From positions 28,176-92,175 of the forward strand of contig JAEOSH010000003.1 of NCBI GenBank assembly GCA_016840465.1: a stretch of DNA of 64,000 nucleotides, given 5' to 3'. Origin of the DNA: Candidatus Baldrarchaeum yapensis. GTDB taxonomy: Archaea > Asgardarchaeota > Baldrarchaeia > Baldrarchaeales > Baldrarchaeaceae. Positions 26,821 through 35,897 of the stretch are shown piece after piece. Within the stretch, counting starts at the first letter, position 1; each line of letters begins with the position of its first letter. A program made the translations under genes and the position numbers. The notes under the pieces are model-generated. The model was not told where the DNA came from and ran no database searches. It saw only the letters and a program-made list of their open reading frames with translations.

Positions 26821-27653
26821 CCCTTAAGTAGCCTCTGAGTTCTCTCAACCGAGAGTCCCAATCTTTCGAGTACCGGAAGGATAGCATCCTTGTGCTCCTT
26901 TTTCATACCTTTCCAGTCCAAAATTGCATATTTGACCTCTTCCACAGTCTTTGAAACGGCCATTTTTATCATGTCCTCTTCCAGTTCGTCGAGCACATAT
27001 CTAGGAGCTATGTGACTAAGTGCAAAATCGGTTCTTAAAACAACCTTCGTAAACTGGGGAGCATAATGTGGGCCTCCAAACCCTATAGCTACTTTATACG
27101 TTTTTTTCCCAAAGTTCATGCAGGCACGCATCACAGCATGTGCAACGGCCTCTGCGGCCTTCTTATCGGACCATTGTTTTTCGGAGCTCCCGAGTTCCAC
27201 GAAAACCACCGGACTTGAAAGAGAAGTGGGTCCATGATGAGAAACCTCAAGTGTGACATCATACTCCGACAAATTAAGCCTCTCTTTCTGCTCGGCCAAC
27301 TCAAGTAACGCCTCCTTGATGGCTACAGCCGAGGTGTATGCCAACTCCTTGGCCCTACCTCCCAATGGGGCATTAATGGTCCAATTTCCCGGTGCGTGCA
27401 CCAGGAGAGCGGGCACTTCCATTTCCGACTTGTGTCTACTCGCAAAAATAAGCAAATCCGATTTTAGAATGTTATCTATATGCTCCGCCTCCACTAAGTC
27501 CTCATTTATGGTCACTAACTCTATTCCCTCGCACTCGTAAACCGGATGACCTTCTATAACTCTTGTCGTTTCCTTGAAGTCGTATAACTCGATCAAGCGC
27601 TCCTTGATGTTCATGCTTGCAATATCAGCTGTTGAAGTTATAATTGTCGGCAT
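26817..27653 (-). CDS. dtdA: D-aminoacyl-tRNA deacylase, DTD2 type
   Basis: Removes D-amino acids mischarged to tRNA. The archaeal/plant DTD2 family is recognised from SHHGPTSLSSPVVFVELGS and GFGGPHYAPQFTK, which hold the conserved His residues, plus a LLVHAPGNW region. The frame is open to 27722, but an AGGAGATGA site precedes the ATG at 27653, whose product starts PTIITSTADIAS as family members do; this gives 278 residues. It is divergent from the SHMT-like gene at 27753. Confidence 0.9.
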   Translation of the reverse strand: MPTIITSTADIASMNIKERLIELYDFKETTRVIEGHPVYECEGIELVTINEDLVEAEHIDNILKSDLLIFASRHKSEMEVPALLVHAPGNWTINAPLGGRAKELAYTSAVAIKEALLELAEQKERLNLSEYDVTLEVSHHGPTSLSSPVVFVELGSSEKQWSDKKAAEAVAHAVMRACMNFGKKTYKVAIGFGGPHYAPQFTKVVLRTDFALSHIAPRYVLDELEEDMIKMAVSKTVEEVKYAILDWKGMKKEHKDAILPVLERLGLSVERTQRLLKG

Positions 27654-27752
27654 CGTAACTTCATCTCCTGACCTATGGGCATCTATATTATCTAGATGTA
27701 GAGATATATGTGGTGTGCGCATTCCGCGTCAGAGCATTAGGAGAGTGGTCAT

Positions 27753-28931
27753 ATGAGTAAAAGCCACATTATGGACATCGTTAAAAGACATGAGGACTGG
27801 CGGTCCCAGTGCATAAATTTAATTCCCAGCGAGAACATCATGAGCCCCCTTGCGAGGAAAGCCATTGCCTCCGACCTTGGCCATAGGTACACAAATCCCG
27901 AAGGCTTTTATCGCGGAACGAAATTTTCCGATGAATTGATAGAAGAAGTCGAAAAACTGGCATGCAGGTTATTTGGAGCGAAAGTCGCATTTGTTAACGT
28001 TCTGAGTGGTCACATGGCCGTGTTATCCGCATTGTTCGCATTATCAGAAACAAGAGATGTAATAATGATGCCATCTCCCGAAGACGGAGGTTATCCCCTG
28101 AATGTAGCCCCGCTTGCTCGTAAGCTTGTCTACTTTCCATTCGACAAGGAAAACATGAATATAGATGTTGACGCCGCGGTGGAAAGAATTTCCGAGACGA
28201 AGCCGAAGTTGATCTTCCTTGGTGCAAGTCTCTTCCTCTTTCCACATCCCGTCAGAGAGATCTGCAAAGTTGCAAACGAGGTAGAAGCAACAGTGGTATA
28301 TGACGGATCTCACGTTCTTGGGTTAATAGCAGGTGGGGAGTTTCAAAAGCCGTTTACTGAGGGTGCTTCCGTGCTTCTTGGAAGCACCCATAAGTCCTTA
28401 CCGGGCCCCCAAGGCGGAATCGTGTTGTTAAAAGATGATGAACTAGCTGAACGGTTCAAAGAGGTCCTAGGATTCCCTCCAGTTCTCGTCGACAACATAC
28501 ATCTACATAGGCTTGCAGCGCTAGGCATAACATTGGAAGAAATGCTCGTCTACGGAAAAGAATATGCAAAGCAGATCGTTAAGAACGCAAAAGCGCTTGC
28601 TGAAACCCTATATAAAGGTGGGATTGATGTTGCATGTCCTCATCTGGGCTTTACGAGATCTCATCAAATCCTCATAAGGGCAGGAGGTAGGGAGCGAGAA
28701 ATTGCCAATTTACTAGAGCGTGCAAACATAATCGTCGATGAAGAAATCAGGTTAGGAACGCAAGAGGTCACAAGAAGGGGGATGAAAGAGCGAGAAATGA
28801 AAATATTAGGAGAAGTAATTTCGGAGTTGATAAATGGAGAAAGAAAGCCTGAAGACGTCAGGGATTACGTAATAGAACTTTCAAAGGAGTTTCAAGACGT
28901 GCACTATTGCTTCAAAGGTGATTTTCCTTGA
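27753..28931 (+). CDS. Serine hydroxymethyltransferase-like PLP enzyme (divergent)
   Basis: A fold-type I PLP enzyme close to SHMT. It shares LIPSENIMSP near the start, the HRY.NPEG.YRGTK region, the PLP aspartate in DGSHVLGL and the Schiff-base Lys in GSTHKSLPGPQGG. Three positions normally strict in SHMT differ: the GGHLTHG loop reads GGYPLN, and LRGPRGG reads LPGPQGG. At 392 residues it is shorter than the usual 420-430. It could be a glycine/serine enzyme with another one-carbon carrier or a different aldolase. The nitrilase-family gene downstream overlaps its stop, so the two are co-transcribed. Confidence 0.75.
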   Translation: MSKSHIMDIVKRHEDWRSQCINLIPSENIMSPLARKAIASDLGHRYTNPEGFYRGTKFSDELIEEVEKLACRLFGAKVAFVNVLSGHMAVLSALFALSETRDVIMMPSPEDGGYPLNVAPLARKLVYFPFDKENMNIDVDAAVERISETKPKLIFLGASLFLFPHPVREICKVANEVEATVVYDGSHVLGLIAGGEFQKPFTEGASVLLGSTHKSLPGPQGGIVLLKDDELAERFKEVLGFPPVLVDNIHLHRLAALGITLEEMLVYGKEYAKQIVKNAKALAETLYKGGIDVACPHLGFTRSHQILIRAGGREREIANLLERANIIVDEEIRLGTQEVTRRGMKEREMKILGEVISELINGERKPEDVRDYVIELSKEFQDVHYCFKGDFP

Positions 28932-29737
28932 ATACAGAAACTATCAGGGTTGCAGCAATTCAGATGAACATAGAACCGGGAAATAAGCACAAAAATTTAA
29001 CAGAGGCGTTAAAAAGAATAGAGGAAGCAAAAGCCCTTGAAGTGGATATTGCATGTCTTCCCGAACTATTCCTCACCGGATATTCCCTTGATAACATTCA
29101 GGAACTAGCGGAGGAAATTCCAGGACCCTCCATTCAACAATTATGCGAGATTGCGCGCAAACTCGATATTAATATCGTTGCTGGAAGTATCCCTGAGAAG
29201 GCAGGTAATAAACTCTTCAACACATCGGTCATCATAGATGGTGGCGGCAAAATTAAAGGTGTTTACCGGAAAGTCCACTTATTTGAACCCTTTGACGAAC
29301 CGAAATATTTCTCAGCGGGGAGTTCAATTGATGTGTTTGATCTTTCCACGGTGCGTATTGGAGTGGAAATATGCTATGATATCAGATTTCCCGAAATCAG
29401 CCGAATTTTATGCCTAAAAGGTGCTCAAATAATCTTTGTACCCGCAGAATTTCCGCATCCACGCGTCGAACACTGGGAACTGCTCGTGAGGACACGAGCA
29501 TTAGAAAATCAGTTGTACGTAGTAGCAGTAAATAGAGTGGGGTCGGATGATAGAGCAAGCTATTTTGGTTTAAGCATGATAGTGAACCCATGGGGTCGTG
29601 TATTAGCCCGTGCTGGTAGCGATGAGGAAATAGTAACTGCAGATATCAGGCTATCGCAAATAGAAGAAGTCAGATCGAGCATTCCATGTCTGAGGGATAG
29701 AAGACCGGACGTTTATAAACTTTCTCTGTATAAATGA
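28928..29737 (+). CDS. Carbon-nitrogen hydrolase (nitrilase superfamily)
   Basis: An amidase-like enzyme with the Glu-Lys-Cys triad: Glu in CLPELFLTGY near residue 45, Lys in YRKVHLFEP near 114 and Cys in EICYDIRFPE near 147. The pattern is close to omega-amidase/Nit2 and similar small amidases; its substrate is unknown. Length (269 residues) is standard. The TTG start overlaps the stop of the SHMT-like gene. The next gene, a flavin reductase-like protein, follows after 22 bases and may share the transcript. Confidence 0.88.
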   Translation: MNTETIRVAAIQMNIEPGNKHKNLTEALKRIEEAKALEVDIACLPELFLTGYSLDNIQELAEEIPGPSIQQLCEIARKLDINIVAGSIPEKAGNKLFNTSVIIDGGGKIKGVYRKVHLFEPFDEPKYFSAGSSIDVFDLSTVRIGVEICYDIRFPEISRILCLKGAQIIFVPAEFPHPRVEHWELLVRTRALENQLYVVAVNRVGSDDRASYFGLSMIVNPWGRVLARAGSDEEIVTADIRLSQIEEVRSSIPCLRDRRPDVYKLSLYK

Positions 29738-29759
29738 AAATCACCTGAGGGTGATGCTC

Positions 29760-30329
29760 ATGAAGAGAGAAGTGGACTTGAGTCTGGCGTATCGACTAAT
29801 AGCCCCCCGTCCTGTCGTGATAATAACAACCGTGGACAGCAATGGGAGAATAAACGCAGCACCTTTCAGTTTAGTATGTCCGGTTTCATTTGATCCTCCT
29901 CGTGTGATGTTTTGCACGGATCCCGAGCATGATACTTATCTGAACGTCAAGGAGACAAAAGAATTCGTAATAAACGTACCACCCGCGGATATTCTTGATA
30001 AGGTATGGGAGACAGCAAGGGATTATCCACGCGGTGTTAATGAACTAGAAAAAGCGGGACTTAAATGGGAGCCCTCCCTTAAAGTCAAACCACCAAGGGT
30101 TGTTGAGTGTGTTGCTCATCTAGAGTGTGTATATGCATGGGAACGTGAGGTAGGCGACCACGTAATGATAGTGGGTGATGTTGTGGCTGCTTTTGTAAAT
30201 GAGGACTGCATCGATAGGAGTAATGTCCTTGATGTCAGAACGGCTAAACCCCTTTTACATGTCGGAAGAAACGTTTTCGTTATCGGGGATAAGAGGATAT
30301 CTGCAAAAATAACAAGATCGCGCGGCTAA
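29760..30329 (+). CDS. Flavin reductase-like FMN-binding protein
   Basis: A split-barrel flavoprotein of the flavin reductase-like family. It begins with LAYRLIAPRPVVIITTVD, contains NAAPFSLVCPVSFDPPRVMF for FMN binding, and FVINVPPADILD. Archaeal members are often flavoredoxins, passing electrons from flavodoxins or ferredoxins. The frame is open from 29751; GGGTGAT four bases before the ATG at 29760 sets the start. It is third in the SHMT-like/amidase run and converges with the DNA glycosylase. Confidence 0.85.
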   Translation: MKREVDLSLAYRLIAPRPVVIITTVDSNGRINAAPFSLVCPVSFDPPRVMFCTDPEHDTYLNVKETKEFVINVPPADILDKVWETARDYPRGVNELEKAGLKWEPSLKVKPPRVVECVAHLECVYAWEREVGDHVMIVGDVVAAFVNEDCIDRSNVLDVRTAKPLLHVGRNVFVIGDKRISAKITRSRG

Positions 30330-30985
30330 CTTTTTCCACTCTCACAAATCGAGGATATTGGACACAAGTCGCATAATGGAGACCTCTTGCATATCTTGCG
30401 ACCATGAGTGACCATGAGGGCATGAAACTCCTTATATACGTCAATGTTTCGCGGCAGCGATTCCATAAGAAACTCTCTCCACCGATCATATCCTCCTTTA
30501 TTTTTAATACCGATCCTTGTCAGAACCCTGACCGTATACTCACTCACGGGTAAGGAGAGTTTGTTTGCGGCATATAAGATGATGGAATCTGCAGTTTCGG
30601 GCCCTATTCCGTTTACTGATAGGAGAAATGATCTCAGTTCTGTAACCGGACAGGAAAATGCCTTTTCTAAGGAGCCGTATTTCGACAAAATGCCTCTGCA
30701 CAAATTAATAATTCTCTGGGCCTTCTGTCTATAATAATTAACTCCTTTGAGATATTTTTCTAGAATTAAGGGTTGCATGTTTGCAAGAATCCTCAGATCA
30801 AGCAAGCCATTATTCTTCAATCTAACAATAACCCGTGCGGATGCCTCCCAGCGGGTACGCTGAACCAAGATGGCCCCCACCACTATTTCTAGGGAACTCT
30901 CTCCAGGCCACCATCCCTGCCTCCCATAATGCGTGAGTAAGGCTTTAAATACCGTTAAAATCTTACTCTTCTCGTTCTCGTCCAT
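30326..30985 (-). CDS. HhH-GPD DNA glycosylase, endonuclease III-like with altered active site
   Basis: A base-excision repair glycosylase fold. The helix-hairpin-helix is in VNGIGPETADSI and the [4Fe-4S] loop is CKRSPLCDLCPISSIC at the C-terminus. The lyase Lys of endonuclease III is Glu here, as in monofunctional MpgII-type glycosylases. The catalytic Asp position, VDAYTRR in relatives, reads VSEYTVR, so Asp is replaced by Ser with Glu beside it. I checked this codon by codon. Substrate preference is probably alkylated bases if active. Length 219. Single gene, converging with the flavin reductase-like gene by four bases. Confidence 0.85.
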   Translation of the reverse strand: MDENEKSKILTVFKALLTHYGRQGWWPGESSLEIVVGAILVQRTRWEASARVIVRLKNNGLLDLRILANMQPLILEKYLKGVNYYRQKAQRIINLCRGILSKYGSLEKAFSCPVTELRSFLLSVNGIGPETADSIILYAANKLSLPVSEYTVRVLTRIGIKNKGGYDRWREFLMESLPRNIDVYKEFHALMVTHGRKICKRSPLCDLCPISSICESGKS

Positions 30986-31092
30986 ATGTCACCACTTTTA
31001 TATCGCTAATCTCCCTGATACCGATTCCATGCCTACTTTAAAAGGTTACATTTATTTTAGTGAGAGAAGTTGAGAACGTAGAGGTGCCATTC

Positions 31093-31236
31093 ATGCCTTA
31101 CATGTGTACGAAATGCGGGCACATAGTGAAGATCGAGGAGACAGAGCGGTTGCTGGGAGTCAGATGTCCCAAATGCAACTGCAGAATACTGATAAAGGTT
31201 AGACCGCCGATAATAAAGAAAGTGGATGCCGTCTGA
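31093..31236 (+). CDS. rpo12: RNA polymerase subunit Rpo12 (RpoP)
   Basis: The smallest zinc-ribbon subunit of archaeal RNA polymerase, equal to eukaryotic Rpb12. The 47-residue protein holds CTKCG, then CPKCNC, and the family signature RILIKVRPPIIKKVDA at the C-terminus. GAGGTG stands six bases before the ATG. In many archaea it follows the L37Ae ribosomal protein gene; here no such gene is adjacent, and glyS follows after 50 bases. Confidence 0.92.
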   Translation: MPYMCTKCGHIVKIEETERLLGVRCPKCNCRILIKVRPPIIKKVDAV

Positions 31237-31286
31237 ACCCCCGGAATAATCATCGTTATCCTCAATCTGCAAAGAGGTGCACCGAT

Positions 31287-33041
31287 TTGGACTTATATGA
31301 GAAAGTTATGGAGATGGCAAGGAGAAGGGGTTTCCTGTGGCCAAGCTTCGAAATATACGGTGGGGTTAGCGGTTTTATAACATATGGCCCCCTCGGCGCG
31401 GTCCTTAAGAGAAAGATTGAAGATAAATGGAGGGAATGGTTCGTACATAAGCAGGATTTTGTGGAAATAGAAACCCCCATAATAATGCCGGAAATAGTCT
31501 TTAAGGCGAGTGGGCACCTCGAGCATTTCACTGATGCAATCACCGAGTGCCTAAAATGCAGGAGGAAGTTCAGGGCGGATCATTTAATAGAGGACGCCAT
31601 AGGCGAGACCGTCGAGGGTCTGAGTACAGAAGAATTAACAAAAATAATCATGGAGAAAAACATAAAGTGCCCCGAATGCGGGGGAGATCTAGATCAAGTC
31701 AAGGAATTCAATCTCATGTTCCAGACAACCATAGGACCCTACAGCGATAACATTGGCTTTGCGAGACCGGAAGCCGCGCAGGGAATGTTCGTAGAGTTCA
31801 AAAGGGTGTATATAGCGGAAAGGGAAAGACTTCCACTTGGAATCGCGCAGATAGGGAAGGTCCTAAGAAATGAAATCAGTCCGCGAAAAGGTCCAATCAG
31901 GCTGAGAGAATTCACAATAATGGAGGTAGAAGTGTTCATAGATCCCGAGAACATAAACTCGTGTCCCTATTTTGACGAAGTAAAGGATGAAGAGCTAAGA
32001 TTACTGACCGCTGATATGCGTATGAAGAACGAGAAGGAGCCCATCGAGGTCACAGCAGAAGAGGCCGTAAAGAAAGGCCTCATACTTACCGAATGGCAGG
32101 CGTACTTTATGGTTATTTCCAAGTTCTTCTTGCTGGATCTAGGAATTCCTTGGGAGAAGCAGAGATTCAAAGAACAGTTGCCGTGGGAGAAGGCCCACTA
32201 TTCGAAGCAGACATACGACCATGAGGTACTTTTACAAAGATTTGGGTGGGTTGAAGTCGCGGGGCATGCCTACAGAACAGATTATGATCTCTCCAGACAC
32301 ATACAACATAGCAAAGAAGACCTCTACGCTTTTAAAGAATTTCCTGAGCCTAAAATCGTAGAAAAGACTGTAGTGAAACCACTTAAGCATGTTATCGGGA
32401 AGGAGTTCAGAAAAGATGCTGCAAAGGTCATCGAGGCTATTTCTAAAACTCCCCCTGAGGAGATAATCAAGGCGTTTGAAACAAAGGGCTACTTTGAAGT
32501 TGACGGCATAAAAGTAGAGCCGCGGCATGTGAGTATAGAAAAAGTCAAAGAGAAGATAAGTGGGAAGAAGTTCATCCCACATGTGGTGGAGCCAAGTTTC
32601 GGTGCAGATAGACTGGTATACGCAACATTAGAACACGCGTACACAGAGAAGGATGGAAGGGTGGTTCTGAGATTACCTATTGATTTGGCACCAATACAGG
32701 TTGCTGTATTCCCACTGGTATCAAAGGATGGACTTCCCGAGGTTGCGAAGAGGGTCTACCGTATGTTAAAGGACGAGGGCTTCACGGCAATTTATGACGA
32801 GACGGGGTCCATCGGCAGAAGATATGCCCGTGTTGACGAAATAGGTGTGCCTATCGCAGTAACCGTTGATTATATGACCCTAGAGGATAATACAGTGACA
32901 TTAAGAAATAGAGATACTTGGAGCCAGGTTAGAACCCGTATTAATGACCTTCCCGAACTCCTGCATAAGTACTTCCGCAAGAAGATAAAATTCGAAAATC
33001 TGGGGATCCCGTACACACCGACCGAAGAAGGGGGTGGTTAG
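31287..33041 (+). CDS. glyS: Glycyl-tRNA synthetase, archaeal/eukaryotic alpha2 type
   Basis: Charges tRNA-Gly. A class II synthetase: the N-terminal FLWPSFEIYGGVSGFITYGP, motif 2 around RNEISPRKGPIRLREFT and motif 3 EPSFGADR are all present, followed by the anticodon-binding domain starting LAPIQVAVFPL. An insertion with two CxxC pairs, CLKCRRK and CPECGG, near residues 88-135 probably holds zinc, as in archaeal members. The TTG start at 31287 follows GAGGTG by seven bases. The next gene begins on the base after its stop. Confidence 0.96.
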   Translation: MDLYEKVMEMARRRGFLWPSFEIYGGVSGFITYGPLGAVLKRKIEDKWREWFVHKQDFVEIETPIIMPEIVFKASGHLEHFTDAITECLKCRRKFRADHLIEDAIGETVEGLSTEELTKIIMEKNIKCPECGGDLDQVKEFNLMFQTTIGPYSDNIGFARPEAAQGMFVEFKRVYIAERERLPLGIAQIGKVLRNEISPRKGPIRLREFTIMEVEVFIDPENINSCPYFDEVKDEELRLLTADMRMKNEKEPIEVTAEEAVKKGLILTEWQAYFMVISKFFLLDLGIPWEKQRFKEQLPWEKAHYSKQTYDHEVLLQRFGWVEVAGHAYRTDYDLSRHIQHSKEDLYAFKEFPEPKIVEKTVVKPLKHVIGKEFRKDAAKVIEAISKTPPEEIIKAFETKGYFEVDGIKVEPRHVSIEKVKEKISGKKFIPHVVEPSFGADRLVYATLEHAYTEKDGRVVLRLPIDLAPIQVAVFPLVSKDGLPEVAKRVYRMLKDEGFTAIYDETGSIGRRYARVDEIGVPIAVTVDYMTLEDNTVTLRNRDTWSQVRTRINDLPELLHKYFRKKIKFENLGIPYTPTEEGGG

Positions 33042-33317
33042 ATGGGAGTTCCGCAGAGGAGATTGAGATTACGATATAAGGATGTCAAGGAAGGCGAGGC
33101 GTATATGAACCCTGAAATGATGAAGATGCTTGGTCTCGAAGATGGCGATGAGATAGAAGTCGTGGTTGCAAAGAGAAAGTGGTTTACCTTCAAGGCACAT
33201 CCGAGAGAAGAGGTTCCTAGAAACGAGGTCTGGACAAATCCCGACATTCTAAGGTCAAACGGAATTGCAGACAATTCGATAGCAACCGTTAGGAAATACG
33301 TACCAGAATCGGATTAG
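33042..33317 (+). CDS. Small protein with a beta-barrel-like motif
   Basis: A 91-residue protein. The segment MNPEMMKMLGLEDGDEIEVVVA resembles double-psi beta-barrel or AbrB-like folds, such as the N-domains of Cdc48/VAT, and a second half repeats a similar NPDILRSNGIADNSIATV pattern. Function unknown. It starts directly at the stop of glyS, so it is co-transcribed, and converges with the aCPSF2 gene with a four-base overlap. Confidence 0.65.
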   Translation: MGVPQRRLRLRYKDVKEGEAYMNPEMMKMLGLEDGDEIEVVVAKRKWFTFKAHPREEVPRNEVWTNPDILRSNGIADNSIATVRKYVPESD

Positions 33318-34642
33318 ATTTCAAAAACCTCCCCCATCTTCGGCGCTTGCGCGTTTATATTTCTTTGCCTCAGTCTTTCGCTTAAATCCTCAACCTTATG
33401 TTCTTCCCCATGTATGCAGAAAACATACTCCAGATCTTCAAACATTGTGACAAACCTGAAGAGATTAGGCTGATCTGCGTGAGCACTGAATTCGAAAAGC
33501 TTAACATCCGCGTTCACGTCAATAGAGGTGCCATCCGGAAGAGTTACGCGTTTGTTCCTGTTCAGTAATTGCCAGCCTATGGTTCCGGGAACTTGATAAC
33601 CTGTAAGGCAAATCAGGTTGTTGGGATCTTCACCAAATTCCTTCAAGTAGAAAAGTGCAGGCCCTCCCTCAAGCATTCCAGAAGTTGTAACTATAACGAG
33701 GGGTTCCTCACTCCGGACGATGTCTTCCCTTCGGCCAACATACCTAAAAATCTCGGATCTGAAAGGATCATACCCCGTATACCTTATTGAATTCCTTATT
33801 TCCCTGCTGAGGTAAATCCAATACCTTCGATAAAGGTCATTCACCTGCTTTATCATTCCATCTATGAAAACCGATCGCAATTTCGTATTTTCCTGAGAAG
33901 TACACCTAATTCTCGACTCTAAAACCAGCATCACCTCCTGAGCGCGGCCGACCGCAAACGCGGGAATTAATACTTTACCCCCAGACTCCACAACCTCCAT
34001 CACACTTCTGAAAAACTCCTGCTCTATTCTCTTTCTGCTCGGATGCCTGTCAGTGTGATGACCGTATGTCGATTCCATAAGCAATATATCAACATCGCCA
34101 ACTGCAGTATCTGCCTTCTCTAGAGTTTTAGTATTCGTAACCGAGAAATCCCCAGTATACAGCACCGAAACGTCGCCAACCTTAATTTTTATCATAGAGG
34201 ATCCCAATATGTGCCCCGATCTGAAAAAAGTAATGCAAACATCGTCATTAAGCCTGTAGGGTACACGATACTCGGCATCGAGAAAATACTTCCTCAAGTC
34301 CATGATGTCCTGATTCGAATATGGAGGCTCCAAACCGCGCTCCTTGTATAATTTAAGCATATCTCTATTTAATAGCTCAGCGAGGTCCTGCGTCGGCATC
34401 GTTGCCAATACGGTGCATCTATACTTTTTCACAAGAGCGGGTAAATACCCGACATGATCGAGATGTGCATGTGATATTAGGACGACATCTGGAGGGACCG
34501 GCGGATCGAGGGGAAAAATATCATCGCCTCCTCCCAGCTTGACTCCGCAGTCGATAAGTATGTTCAAGGACCTGGTTTCGAGTAATATAGAAACCCTACC
34601 GACTTCCCTCGCACCCCCTAGGAAGTGTATTCGCATTCTCAA
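33314..34642 (-). CDS. Archaeal beta-CASP ribonuclease, aCPSF2-like
   Basis: A metallo-beta-lactamase/beta-CASP RNA nuclease related to eukaryotic CPSF73. Metal motifs: HAHLDH near residue 58, a His in SGHILG, D in YTGDF, and later His in FSAHAD and CIHGE. Beta-CASP motifs include the E of MESTYG and TTSGMLEGG. It begins at the lactamase domain with no N-terminal KH domains, so it fits aCPSF2 rather than aCPSF1; length 442. The TTG at 34642 is seven bases after GGTGGGTG, which lies in a hairpin at the end of the upstream get3 gene. Likely co-transcribed with get3. Confidence 0.9.
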   Translation of the reverse strand: MRMRIHFLGGAREVGRVSILLETRSLNILIDCGVKLGGGDDIFPLDPPVPPDVVLISHAHLDHVGYLPALVKKYRCTVLATMPTQDLAELLNRDMLKLYKERGLEPPYSNQDIMDLRKYFLDAEYRVPYRLNDDVCITFFRSGHILGSSMIKIKVGDVSVLYTGDFSVTNTKTLEKADTAVGDVDILLMESTYGHHTDRHPSRKRIEQEFFRSVMEVVESGGKVLIPAFAVGRAQEVMLVLESRIRCTSQENTKLRSVFIDGMIKQVNDLYRRYWIYLSREIRNSIRYTGYDPFRSEIFRYVGRREDIVRSEEPLVIVTTSGMLEGGPALFYLKEFGEDPNNLICLTGYQVPGTIGWQLLNRNKRVTLPDGTSIDVNADVKLFEFSAHADQPNLFRFVTMFEDLEYVFCIHGEEHKVEDLSERLRQRNINAQAPKMGEVFEI

Positions 34643-34650
34643 ATATCGAC

Positions 34651-34669
34651 ACCCACCGCTCAGGTGGGT
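34651..34669 (-). promoter_or_regulatory. Hairpin covering the get3 stop and the aCPSF2 ribosome-binding site
   Basis: ACCCACC and GGTGGGT are perfect 7-bp arms around a five-base loop. On the minus-strand transcript the second arm is the ribosome-binding site of the beta-CASP gene and the first arm is in the last codons of get3. Ribosomes finishing get3 would open it, which would couple translation of the two genes. Confidence 0.5.
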
Positions 34670-35637
34670 ATGAACTCCTCTTCAAATAAGTATCTTGCAA
34701 CTTTCCTCAGCTGCTCAAGTCCTCTTACCTCGTTGGGAAACAAAGGTAAGTACACTATTGAAAAGTCATCGTAATATTTTACGATTTTCTCTAGGTTCCT
34801 ACGTTGCATCTCATACCTTGACCTACAAAAACTGCAGTCCGGAACCTTGGGATGTATCATGTTCACAATCACGTGTGTCACCGGGATTTCGTACTCATAC
34901 AATGATCTTAACAGCCTCTCGGTCTCGTAAATTGCCATCATCTCCGGAATCATCACAGGAACGAATCGTGTCTTCTTAAGATCACTAAGTTCCTCCTTTG
35001 CCCGTCTTATGGTTTCTTTTAACGCCTCAAGAACTTCAAGTGAGCGATCCTCTTCCTCCTCCCTTCTGCTAAATAGCCTTTTTATGAAAGAAGCCGCCTT
35101 CGAGAACCAAAGGCGAATTTTTATTAATTTGCCGATCCAACTATCCAAAACATCAGGTAAACTCAGAAGTCTTAATGTGTGTCCAGTTGGCGCAGTGTCA
35201 AACACGATCACGTCATACTCGGGCTTCTCTATGAATTCAAGAACCTTAGCAAATGCGAGTGCCTCGTCAACTCCCGGCGCGGTTACCGAAAACATATCCT
35301 CAAACTCTTCTATCCCCATACCCATACTCATTGACAATTCAGCTTCCGCGTACCCGCTCATCTTGCTCCTAAAGTCCTTCATTGCCTTGTTTGGGTCCAC
35401 TTCTAACGCATATAAGTTTTTTATTCCGCTTATTTTCCTAATCTCTCCTCCTATTTTTTGGTCAAAGCTGTCAGAAAGGCTATGAGCCGGATCCGTGCTT
35501 ATAACAAGTGTCTCCATGCCCCGCTCTGCTAACCACAGTGCAGTTGCTGCAGCACATGTTGTCTTCCCTACACCTCCCTTTCCTCCGAATAGAACGAATC
35601 TTATTTTCTCCTCAAATATTGGCGATAGGAGCCCCAT
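34660..35637 (-). CDS. ArsA/Get3-family ATPase
   Basis: A tail-anchored membrane protein targeting ATPase or its archaeal equivalent. It shows the deviant P-loop GGKGGVGKTTC near residue 17, switch I STDPAHSLSDSF, an A-loop DTAPTGHTLRLL and a CSFCRSR zinc-type CxxC near the C-terminus as in Get3 dimers. A single ATPase unit of 325 residues, not a double ArsA. A Lys/Arg/Glu-rich segment around residues 190-215 corresponds to the helical client-binding subdomain. No arsenite pump is nearby, which favours Get3. Likely first gene of an operon with aCPSF2. Confidence 0.9.
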   Translation of the reverse strand: MGLLSPIFEEKIRFVLFGGKGGVGKTTCAAATALWLAERGMETLVISTDPAHSLSDSFDQKIGGEIRKISGIKNLYALEVDPNKAMKDFRSKMSGYAEAELSMSMGMGIEEFEDMFSVTAPGVDEALAFAKVLEFIEKPEYDVIVFDTAPTGHTLRLLSLPDVLDSWIGKLIKIRLWFSKAASFIKRLFSRREEEEDRSLEVLEALKETIRRAKEELSDLKKTRFVPVMIPEMMAIYETERLLRSLYEYEIPVTHVIVNMIHPKVPDCSFCRSRYEMQRRNLEKIVKYYDDFSIVYLPLFPNEVRGLEQLRKVARYLFEEEFIPT

Positions 35638-35897
35638 ACCGATCCTCTCGATAGTTTCTACACCAGTGAAAAGTCGATGGCCACTAGTATCACATAAGTT
35701 CAGACACCCTCTAAAATGCTTTGTTTAAAGTAGTATGCGATCTCATGTCCTTCATTTGAAGTGCACGGGAGTGGTCACCCGCATGGTCGGAGCATTTCTC
35801 GGCATCTGTAATCAGAAGCGTCACGAGCCCGAATCTTGATAGCGTTAAAAATAAGTGATAATGTGTAAAGTGCACTTTGAGACGAGGTGGATAAAAG

